DNA from: Acidobacteriaceae bacterium
GTDB lineage: Bacteria > Acidobacteriota > Terriglobia > Terriglobales > Acidobacteriaceae
NCBI GenBank assembly: GCA_030838305.1
Contig: JAUTWY010000334.1
Span: forward strand, 1 to 18,455
Direction of reading: 5' to 3'
Length of the DNA stretch: 18,455 nucleotides
The position numbers and the translations under genes are program-made. Shown here piece after piece: positions 1-6,095 of this stretch (position 1 is the first letter of the stretch; every line of letters starts with the position of its first letter). The notes beneath the pieces were generated by a model, which was not told the origin of the DNA, made no database searches, and saw nothing but the letters and a program-made list of their open reading frames with translations.

Positions 1-488
1 GAAAGCTCGTTGGGAATATTTTCCAGGAGAATGCGCACCCCGAGCGGCTTGGCAAACGCGCGCAAATGCTCAATCGAAGTCATCGCCGATTCAAATTTCT
101 TCTCGCTGAAACTTTCGTTGGGCAGCCCCAGATGCTGCACCAGAAAGCGGAATGGAATCTGCTCCGCGATTTCCAAAGCCCGCTTCACCTCGTCCGTCGC
201 TTCCACCAGCCCCGCGCGGTCCGTGGAAGCCAGATTGATGGGATCGGCACCAGTACGGCCCCACTCATAATCGGCGTAGAGCGGCGAGTGCACGGAATTG
301 AGCGGAACCCCGCTCCCACGAAACCATTCGGCGATCTCTTTTACATGGGCCTTGCGGTTGGCATAGTCGATGTGCTGCCGGGCCGCGAAAATTTCGATGG
401 CCTGCACTCCGTTGCGCGCCAGACCGTCCAGAATTCCCGGATGCAGCCGCTCTTTCACATACAAATAAGTTGATACCGCTTTCAACAT
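1..488 (-). CDS. Sugar phosphate isomerase/epimerase-like TIM-barrel protein (partial, C-terminus outside window)
   Basis: The reading frame is open from an ATG at 488 to the window edge, giving about 162 residues of the N-terminal part. It begins MLKAVSTYLYVKERLHPG and contains beta-strand/loop segments typical of the xylose-isomerase-like TIM barrel (AP endonuclease 2 superfamily): GVQAIEIFAARQHIDY, then PLNSVHSPLYADYEWG, then RFLVQHLGLPNES, and finally GVRILLENIPNEL. The ending matches the 'LENxP' metal-ligand strand seen in many of these enzymes, where the Glu binds a divalent metal. The family covers sugar-phosphate isomerases, epimerases and endonuclease IV relatives, so the substrate cannot be named. 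A short AAGGAT sequence sits about 5 nt before the ATG and supports this start. The gene lies 119 bp downstream of ggt in the same direction, with a long inverted repeat between them. It has no export signal, so it is probably cytoplasmic. Family call is fairly sure; exact reaction unknown. Confidence 0.82.
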   Translation of the reverse strand, partial: MLKAVSTYLYVKERLHPGILDGLARNGVQAIEIFAARQHIDYANRKAHVKEIAEWFRGSGVPLNSVHSPLYADYEWGRTGADPINLASTDRAGLVEATDEVKRALEIAEQIPFRFLVQHLGLPNESFSEKKFESAMTSIEHLRAFAKPLGVRILLENIPNEL

Positions 489-507
489 GCTCGATCCTTA
501 TTGGAAA

Positions 508-603
508 TTGATGATTGATGATTGCTGATTGTTGATTAGAACCCCCAAACACTCCGCGCGGGTTTGATTCTCAATCAACAATCAAAAATCATCAATCAGC
601 AAT
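508..603. repeat. Imperfect inverted repeat of AT-rich GATTGATGATTG units between ggt and the isomerase gene
   Basis: Two arms (about 508-537 and 574-603) are reverse complements at about 27 of 30 positions, separated by a loop of roughly 36 bp. Each arm is itself built from degenerate TGATTG/TGATGAT units. The GC-rich loop contains AACCCCC and GCGGGTT, which can pair further. The element starts 5 bp after the ggt stop on the minus strand, so it could act as a ggt terminator or processing stem. The unit composition also fits a dispersed intergenic repeat. Confidence 0.7.
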
Positions 604-607
604 GTTC

Positions 608-2368
608 TTAATATCCCACTGCCTTCCCGTTGTTCCGCCCATCGCTCGCACCCAAACGCTCTCCACTCTTCGCATCGATTGCAATGCACTCCGCGTCGCT
701 CCAATACGAGCCTGCATCCGATCCTTCCCGCAGACCGAACTGCACGTGATATCCCATTTTCCGCAACGCCTGTACTGTGTCGGGCGAAAACCAGCGCTCC
801 ACATTCAACACGTCGGGCAGCCACTGATTATGAAAGCGTGGAGCGTTCACCGCTTCCTGAATGTTCATCCCGTAATCCACCACGCCCATCAGAACATTGG
901 CGACGGTTGTAATAATCTTCGAACTGCCCGGCGAGCCCAGCACCAGAAATGCCTTACCATCACGCACCACGATGGTCGGTGTCATCGACGATAGCGGCCG
1001 TTTCCCCGGCCCAATGGCATTCGCCGCGCCCTGAATCAACCCATCTGCATTGGGCACGCCGGGCTTCGAGGAGAAATCGTCCATCTCATCGTTCATCAGG
1101 AATCCCAGCCCTTCGGCGGTAACTCGCGATCCCCACCAGTCATTGATGGTCGTCGTGACCGCAACGGCGTTGCCCTCCGCGTCCACCACGGAATAGTGCG
1201 TGGTATGCGGCGACTCACGATTCGCCTCTGGCCCCGGATGCGTAGCAGCATATTGCTCAAGCTCACTGAAAATTGCCGGACGCTTCAGTTCCTTGCTGGC
1301 GCTGGCATGATCACCATCAATCGAATTCCGCCAGGCGGTCCCATATCTCTTGTCGATAAGCTGAGCCACCGGAATCTTTGAGAAATCCGGATCACCCATG
1401 AATTCCGCACGATCGAAAAACGCCCGCCGGAACGCCTCGGTTGTGTAATGAATCGACTGCGCCGAGCGGTCTTCCATCTTGGCAAGATCGTAACCTTCCA
1501 AAATGTTCAGCGCTTCAATCAGAACCGTCCCGCCCGAAGAGGGCGGAGGCGCGCTGATGATCTCATACCCGCGATAGGTGCCGCGAATTGGCTCGCGCTC
1601 CTTCACTTCATAGTGCGCCAGATCGTCGGCAGTGATCAGCCCTCCGCCTTTTTGCATCGTCGCCGCCAGCTCGCGCGCCAATGAGCCGTGATAAAAGTCA
1701 TCGGGCTTCGCCGCAATCCGCTCCAGCGTCCGCGCCAAATCAGGCTGCCGAAAAATCTCTCCGGGCTGATAGTACTTGCCACCGCGCTGGAAGATGCGCC
1801 GCGACTCGGCAAACTCAGCCAGATATTTATCGTGGAAATCGCGAGCCTCTTCCCAATTCAGCGAATACCCTTCGCGCGCCAGCCCGATCGCCGGAGCCAG
1901 CACCTGCTTCAGCGTCAACTTCCCGTATTTCTGCTCTGCATAAACCATGCCCGCAACAGAACCTGGCACGGCGATCGCCTTGTATCCAATCTCGCTGGCG
2001 CCTTCGATCACGCTGCCCTGGGCGTCCAGATACATATTGCGCGTAGCCGCTGCCGGAGCCTTTTCCCGATAGTCGAGAAAACGCGTCTTGCCATCGGCCA
2101 TCCGCACCAGCATGAATCCGCCTCCGCCCAGATTCCCCGCTTGGGGATGCACTACCGCCAGCGCGAATCCGGTTGCCACCGCGGCATCCACGGCATTTCC
2201 GCCGGCCTGCATCATCTCGACCCCGGCGCGCGAGGCCAACTCGTGAACGCTCACCACGATCCCGTGCTGCGCGTGCACGGGCTCGGTTGAGGCGGTGGCG
2301 CGGGGCGACGTGAGCCCTGCCACTGCCGCAATCAGCAGCAGAATCAATAATTTGTGCCGGAATCGCAT
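608..2368 (-). CDS. ggt: Gamma-glutamyltransferase (glutathione hydrolase), exported
   Basis: This 586-residue protein is a full-length gamma-glutamyltransferase, an Ntn-hydrolase that cleaves or transfers the gamma-glutamyl group of glutathione and related peptides in the periplasm. Residues 1-27 form a signal peptide (RHK, then LLILLLIAAVAG, then an ATA-S-like cleavage region). The precursor should self-cleave before Thr389 in the motif TTHYSVVD, which becomes the nucleophile of the small subunit. Other family landmarks are DYREKAP at 99-105 (the Arg binds the substrate carboxylate), NDEMDDFS at 426-433, PLSSM at 458-462 and GSPGSS at 478-483, which corresponds to the oxyanion-hole GSPGG of E. 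coli. Length matches E. coli Ggt (580). The ATG at 2368 is the only start that gives a proper signal peptide, though no strong ribosome binding site is seen. It lies 128 bp after the mmcQ-like gene in the same direction. Its role is probably scavenging of glutathione or gamma-glutamyl peptides. Confidence 0.95.
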   Translation of the reverse strand: MRFRHKLLILLLIAAVAGLTSPRATASTEPVHAQHGIVVSVHELASRAGVEMMQAGGNAVDAAVATGFALAVVHPQAGNLGGGGFMLVRMADGKTRFLDYREKAPAAATRNMYLDAQGSVIEGASEIGYKAIAVPGSVAGMVYAEQKYGKLTLKQVLAPAIGLAREGYSLNWEEARDFHDKYLAEFAESRRIFQRGGKYYQPGEIFRQPDLARTLERIAAKPDDFYHGSLARELAATMQKGGGLITADDLAHYEVKEREPIRGTYRGYEIISAPPPSSGGTVLIEALNILEGYDLAKMEDRSAQSIHYTTEAFRRAFFDRAEFMGDPDFSKIPVAQLIDKRYGTAWRNSIDGDHASASKELKRPAIFSELEQYAATHPGPEANRESPHTTHYSVVDAEGNAVAVTTTINDWWGSRVTAEGLGFLMNDEMDDFSSKPGVPNADGLIQGAANAIGPGKRPLSSMTPTIVVRDGKAFLVLGSPGSSKIITTVANVLMGVVDYGMNIQEAVNAPRFHNQWLPDVLNVERWFSPDTVQALRKMGYHVQFGLREGSDAGSYWSDAECIAIDAKSGERLGASDGRNNGKAVGY

Positions 2369-2452
2369 GTAGATTCGAAGTGTCCAGGAACCAGCGGACT
2401 CTTGAGGCTAGCCGACCGCGCAAGCAGAGTCAAATCATGGGGTATGGCGTGG

Positions 2453-2472
2453 GGCGGGCGCCCTCGCCCGCC
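2453..2472. repeat. GC-rich REP-like stem-loop between mmcQ-like gene and ggt
   Basis: GGCGGGCG and CGCCCGCC form a perfect 8-bp stem around a CCCT loop. It lies 25 bp downstream of the mmcQ-like stop on the minus strand, and about 85 bp upstream of ggt. It has no following T-tract on the minus strand, so it looks more like a repetitive extragenic palindrome than a classical terminator. Confidence 0.6.
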
Positions 2473-2496
2473 AACTCTATTCCACGAAACAGGATT

Positions 2497-2880
2497 TCAA
2501 TCTCTCTTCGGCCTCTTTATAGTTCGATGTTTGGTGTCTCTTCGTTTCCTGACCTTCTTCCCCGGTGCCTTCGCGGTCACCATCTCATACGACTGCCGGA
2601 GCAACTCCCGCAACTCATCCCAGCGCAACGCATCCAACCGGTCCAGCATTACCCACTTGTAGCGTCCAACATACGGGGCGGGACGAATGTCCTCACGCTC
2701 AATCAGTTCGGCAAAAGCTTCAGGTGTGCATTTGAAGCAGAGCCGCGGGTTGTCCAGACCGAGCATGGCGAAAATCTTCCCGCGAATTTTGAAACAGAGG
2801 TCGTCGCCCCATTGCAGATTCTCGGTCGCGTTGGGAAAAGAAAGACAGTACGCGCGAATGGAGTCAACGCCGGTAACCAT
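2497..2880 (-). CDS. MmcQ/YjbR family protein
   Basis: This 127-residue protein matches the MmcQ/YjbR family (PF04237), small cytoplasmic proteins with a CyaY-like alpha/beta fold described as DNA-binding-like, whose cellular role is poorly defined. Supporting segments are FPNATENLQWGDDLCFKI near 15-32, the strand KIFAMLG near 35-41, FKCTPEAFAELIE near 48-60, and the signature PAPYVGRYKWVML near 67-79, followed by an LRWDELRELLRQSYEM helix. The C-terminus is a basic tail (KAPGKKVRKRRDTKHRTIKRPKRD in outline) that is longer and more positively charged than usual and could contact nucleic acid. No other start codon exists between the upstream in-frame stop and the ATG at 2880. It begins 30 bp after the HtrA-like protease stop, so the two probably share a transcript. 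No specific function is assigned. Confidence 0.88.
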   Translation of the reverse strand: MVTGVDSIRAYCLSFPNATENLQWGDDLCFKIRGKIFAMLGLDNPRLCFKCTPEAFAELIEREDIRPAPYVGRYKWVMLDRLDALRWDELRELLRQSYEMVTAKAPGKKVRKRRDTKHRTIKRPKRD

Positions 2881-2910
2881 TGGCTGAGACTGATCGCTGA
2901 GACTTGTGCC

Positions 2911-4062
2911 TCACACCTGTTCGCGGGCTTCGCCCAGCGCTACGTTCACGTCCATTTTTTTCTTGTTGCGGATAATCGTTACCTTCACCGTGTCGCCGGC
3001 GCGATGGTTGTTCATCATCTGCGACAGGTCCTGCTCGTCCTGAACTTTTTCGCCGTCGATGGCGATGATCAAATCTCCGCCCAGCATGATGGGGATATTT
3101 CCCAAATAAGCTCGCTCGGTGCCACCGTGCAAGCCGGCTTGTTCGGCGGAGCCGCCAGGGGTGACTTGCACGATCAACAAACCGTAATTGGAGGGCAAGC
3201 CAATTTCATCGGCCAGTTCTGCGCTAATCGGTATCGTGCGCACGCCCAGCGCGGGGCGACGCACACGGCCGAGCGTCATCAGATCGTTGAGCACGGCTTT
3301 CGCAGTGTTGATGGGGATGGCGAAACCGATTCCGGCATTCTGGTTCACGCTCGATAGAATCATGGTGTTGATGCCAATCACTTCTCCGTGCCAGTTCATG
3401 AGCGGTCCGCCGGAGTTGCCGGGATTGATGGCAGCATCGGTCTGAATGGCCTCGTCAATCGTCGCGCCATTCGGCTCGCGCACCGGGCGGATCGAACTCA
3501 CAATGCCGCGCGTCATCGTCCCTGCCAGACCGAACGGATTGCCAATGGCATAAACCTTCTGTCCTACCTGCAAGTTGCGCGAGTCGCCGAGAACCGATGG
3601 AACCAAATCTGGCGCCTTGATCTGGATCACGGCCAAATCGTGGGCGGGATCGGTGCCCACAACCGTCGCCTTGTATTTCTTGCGATTGTGCATGGTGACT
3701 TCCACCTGGCGCGCGTCGGCGACGACGTGATAGTTGGTGAGGATGTGGCCTTCGCGATCGATGACAAAGCCTGAGCCCTGGCCTTCCTGCGGGACCATCC
3801 CATAAAAGAAGTCAAAGGACATGGCGCGCGAGGTTACGTTCACCACCGACGGAATGTTCTTGCGATAGACGCTGATATTGTTTTGCTCTTCGCTGTCGAG
3901 CCCTTCGCCGCCGGAGGCTTCCGTGATCTCCACTTGCGCGGGATGGGTCAACCAGTTCACCGGATTCGAGCCGGCGAATTTCGCATTCGAGCGCCAGGTG
4001 GTGAAGTAGAAGAATGCGCCGGCCAGCACCAGCGCCAACACTGCAGGTCGTAGAAATCTCAT
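2911..4062 (-). CDS. HtrA/Deg-type serine protease with one PDZ domain, membrane-anchored
   Basis: This 383-residue protein has an N-terminal hydrophobic segment (residues 6-20, FLRPAVLALVLAGAFFYF) without a clear cleavage site, so it is probably a DegS-like membrane anchor facing the periplasm. A trypsin-fold protease domain follows (about 64-260) with the full catalytic triad: His112 in LTNYHVV, Asp142 in AHDLAVI and Ser217 in NPGNSGGP. One PDZ domain occupies about 268-378 (GVRTIPI, GLLIVQVTPGGSAEQAGL, GGDLIIAIDGEKV, VTIIRNKK). HtrA proteases degrade or sense misfolded envelope proteins. A single PDZ and an anchor place it closer to DegS than to DegP, which has two PDZ domains; the in vivo target is not predictable. 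A GAAGG sequence lies about 10 nt before the ATG. The gene is followed after 30 bp by the MmcQ-like gene in the same direction. Confidence 0.95.
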   Translation of the reverse strand: MRFLRPAVLALVLAGAFFYFTTWRSNAKFAGSNPVNWLTHPAQVEITEASGGEGLDSEEQNNISVYRKNIPSVVNVTSRAMSFDFFYGMVPQEGQGSGFVIDREGHILTNYHVVADARQVEVTMHNRKKYKATVVGTDPAHDLAVIQIKAPDLVPSVLGDSRNLQVGQKVYAIGNPFGLAGTMTRGIVSSIRPVREPNGATIDEAIQTDAAINPGNSGGPLMNWHGEVIGINTMILSSVNQNAGIGFAIPINTAKAVLNDLMTLGRVRRPALGVRTIPISAELADEIGLPSNYGLLIVQVTPGGSAEQAGLHGGTERAYLGNIPIMLGGDLIIAIDGEKVQDEQDLSQMMNNHRAGDTVKVTIIRNKKKMDVNVALGEAREQV

Positions 4063-4213
4063 AAGAGCAAACCTTCGGGGCCGCGTAACCGATGGTGAGA
4101 AGAAAGCCCTCTTTTATTCTACGTCGGATTCTAAACAATGTTCCGTGGTTCGGGCGTGCCCTCGGGACATTCTCCTTCTGTGGATTTCCGAAACCATGCC
4201 ACAAGCCATGTGG

Positions 4214-4264
4214 GGACAGCCGCCCGCCCCCGGCTGTCCGGCGGCCCAGGTGTATCGGGCCGCC
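4214..4264. repeat. Tandem pair of perfect GC-rich stem-loops (BIME/REP-like)
   Basis: The first stem is GGACAGCCG (4214-4222) with CGGCTGTCC (4231-4239) around an 8-nt C-rich loop. The second follows with no gap: GGCGGCCC (4240-4247) with GGGCCGCC (4257-4264) around a 9-nt loop. The first stem recurs exactly at 10537-10558 with a different loop. That pattern fits a dispersed palindromic element better than a gene-specific terminator, because neither flanking gene ends here. Confidence 0.75.
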
Positions 4265-4339
4265 GGGTATCGGACTTGGAGGCGAAAGGGACAGGTGGCC
4301 CAGGCTTCTGACCTCGCTGGCATCAGCAATACGGTGGGT

Positions 4340-4374
4340 GCCCCATTTCGCGCGGTTTTTGCGAGAAGTGGGGC
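4340..4374. repeat. 14-bp stem-loop in intergenic repeat cluster
   Basis: GCCCCATTTCGCGC (4340-4353) pairs with GCGAGAAGTGGGGC (4361-4374) at 12 of 14 positions, the mismatches being G-T type, around a GGTTTTT loop. It is followed by TTTT, so it is terminator-like on the plus strand, yet no plus-strand gene ends upstream. It is therefore more likely part of the repeat cluster. Confidence 0.65.
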
Positions 4375-4539
4375 TTTTGATGTAGGGCTCAAGATCTTGC
4401 CCCTAACTGATTGCAGCCCGAAGACCAAATCGCAAAATCCCGCCAACCCGCTGATTGCAAAACAGCGAGAGAGGCAGGGGCAGGAGATTATCACGGCCCG
4501 TTTGTCCGACCCATGTACGCCCATCATGCGGAAATCTGG

Positions 4540-4594
4540 TTTCGAGCGCCTGCCGGCTTTGCGGCATGCCCGAAGCCGTGCCCTGATACGAATC
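4540..4594. repeat. Dispersed repeat, copy 1 (short form)
   Basis: Positions 4572-4594 are identical over 23 bp to copies at 9000-9022 and 10491-10513, beginning GAAGCCGTGCC and ending GATACGAATC. The preceding TGCCGGCTTTGCGGCATGC segment resembles the GGCTTGCGGCACGGC part of the other copies in degenerate form. All three copies share the same orientation and lie between genes. Confidence 0.8.
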
Positions 4595-4701
4595 CCGCGA
4601 GCTTCGGTCGATTTTGAAATGTCGCCGCATTCCTAAGGCAGAATCAAAAGCTGATACAGAAGCATCCAGATAGAGTCGCGAATCCGCTTCGGGGTGACCG
4701 C

Positions 4702-5826
4702 ATGCGCTTCAAGCCTTTCCTGCTCGACGCCTGGCTCGACCAGTACGAACATGACATCGAATTCAATCTCGGCGCCAGCACCGGCCCCACCTGGACGGTG
4801 AACGACATTCTCGCTTTAGGCGACGACGAAGTTCGCCATCGTTTTCTGAATCACAAACTGATCTACGGCCGTCCCGCGGGCGCCGGCAGCTTGCGCGAAG
4901 CCATCGCCGAGATGCAAGGCGTTCCCATGGAGTGTGTCCAAGTCGTCACCGGGGCGTCCGAAGCGCTGGTCGCGTTGATGTGGCTCGCCGCCGAACCGGG
5001 GTCCAACGTCATCCTCCCGCTGCCCGGTTTCACCACCTTCTCCGCGCTTCCCGAATCGCTCGGCCTCGAAACCCGCTTCTACCGGGTTCGCCGCGAGAAC
5101 GGTTTTCGCATCGACGTCGACGAGATTAAACAACTGGCTGACGCGAAGACTAAACTGATTCTCGTCAACTGCCCGCACAACCCCACCGGCGCAACCATCA
5201 GCGACGCCGACATGGAAGCTGTGCACGCCTTCACCGCCGAGCGCGGAATCCAACTGGTCAGCGACGAGGTCTATCACCCGATCTATCACGGACGCCAAAC
5301 CAAGTCCGCCGCGCGTCTCCCGCATGCCACCGTGATCAGCGACCTGTCGAAAGCATTTTCCATTGCCGGCGTTCGCACGGGATGGATGATCGAGCACGAT
5401 GCCAGGCGTTGCCAGCAATACTGGACCGCCCGCGCCTACTTCTCGATCTGCAACAGCACGACGGGAGAGATTCTTTCCGAAGTCGCGATCCGCAAGCGCG
5501 ACATCGTGCTCAAGAAGACGCAGGAAGCCGCCACCCGCAACCTCAAACTGCTCGATCAATCGATGTCCGAACATCGCGACCTGCTCGGCTGGATTCCGCC
5601 GCAGGGTGGGATGACGGCCTTCCCCTGGCTGGTGAGCGGAGACGATGCCCGCCCCTTCTGTCAGGCTGCCACCGAACACGGAATTCTGCTCGCACCCGGC
5701 GACTGCTTCGACGCGCCCTCGCACTTCCGCCTCGGCTTCGCCGCAGCCGGAGACAATTTCTCCCAGGCACTCGATCGCTTCGGAAAGTTCGTTAAAAGCT
5801 GGTCAGCCGAGATGGTCACGCCGTGA
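4702..5826 (+). CDS. PLP-dependent class I/II aminotransferase
   Basis: This 374-residue cytoplasmic protein is a fold-type I aminotransferase. Visible landmarks are the Tyr-containing YGRPAGAGSLREAIAEM segment near 55-71, VVTGASEAL near 81-89 (cofactor phosphate region), NCPHNPTG at 156-163 (Asn160 contacts the PLP ring oxygen), SDEVYHPIYH near 187-196 (Asp188 and Tyr191), the Schiff-base lysine Lys217 in SDLSKAFSIAGVRTGW, and Arg343 in HFRLGFA, the usual carboxylate-binding Arg. Length is typical of the class. Such enzymes interconvert amino and keto acids; the specific substrate cannot be read from the sequence. The GGGGTGA sequence just upstream supports the ATG at 4702. It stands alone, divergent from the HtrA-like gene and convergent with the DUF5916 gene. 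Family call is very sure, substrate unknown. Confidence 0.94.
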   Translation: MRFKPFLLDAWLDQYEHDIEFNLGASTGPTWTVNDILALGDDEVRHRFLNHKLIYGRPAGAGSLREAIAEMQGVPMECVQVVTGASEALVALMWLAAEPGSNVILPLPGFTTFSALPESLGLETRFYRVRRENGFRIDVDEIKQLADAKTKLILVNCPHNPTGATISDADMEAVHAFTAERGIQLVSDEVYHPIYHGRQTKSAARLPHATVISDLSKAFSIAGVRTGWMIEHDARRCQQYWTARAYFSICNSTTGEILSEVAIRKRDIVLKKTQEAATRNLKLLDQSMSEHRDLLGWIPPQGGMTAFPWLVSGDDARPFCQAATEHGILLAPGDCFDAPSHFRLGFAAAGDNFSQALDRFGKFVKSWSAEMVTP

Positions 5827-5850
5827 TGGCAGATGCAAGTGGCCGACCTT

Positions 5851-5865
5851 CCGTTCTTTGAACGG
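5851..5865 (+). terminator. Weak candidate terminator hairpin after aminotransferase
   Basis: CCGTTC and GAACGG form a perfect 6-bp stem with a TTT loop, 24 bp after the aminotransferase stop. There is no clean T-tract after it, so confidence is low. A second imperfect stem (5973-5980 with 5993-6000) lies between the two convergent genes. Confidence 0.35.
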
Positions 5866-6095
5866 TTGGGATTCCGCAGGCGCTTCCACCTTAGGATTTT
5901 GTGTTCTGCCCGAAGACGCCAATAACGGAGCCCGAAGATTTTAGCGATTTGATCTGGATATTTAATCTGGATGCGACGGACCACAAGGGCGATCCGACGC
6001 AAGAACCAAGGTCCCTCGAGTTGGTCGGGATGACAACTTTGTTTGCCTGGGGCTTGTGATGCAGGTGGTCCGCTGTCCAAATTCATGAATGCCCC

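Larger units (their letters stand above)
4063..4701. other. 639-bp repeat-rich intergenic region between divergent genes
   Basis: This stretch separates the minus-strand HtrA-like protease from the plus-strand aminotransferase, so it must hold both promoters. I see no convincing gene in it. It contains two adjacent stem-loops at 4214-4264, a third at 4340-4374, and a copy of the dispersed repeat near 4540-4594. A TTGAAA at 4614-4619 with CAGAAT 19 bp further on is a weak promoter candidate for the aminotransferase. Ribosome binding for that gene is supported by GGGGTGA shortly before 4702. Confidence 0.7.

Noticed and set aside
2380..3357. 325-codon plus-strand frame
   Set aside because: It is antisense to the MmcQ-like and HtrA-like genes; its length reflects GC-rich codon bias, and it has no recognisable domain.
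4403..4630. 75-codon minus-strand frame containing RDSYQGTASGMPQ
   Set aside because: It reads through repeat copy 1, so the peptide is a repeat artefact.
4816..5724. 302-codon minus-strand frame
   Set aside because: It lies entirely antisense to the aminotransferase, whose motifs are intact.
6000..6040. Possible dispersed repeat with GTCATCCCGACC and GGGACC on the minus strand
   Set aside because: It resembles a common intergenic repeat type but occurs only once in this window, so it cannot be supported here.
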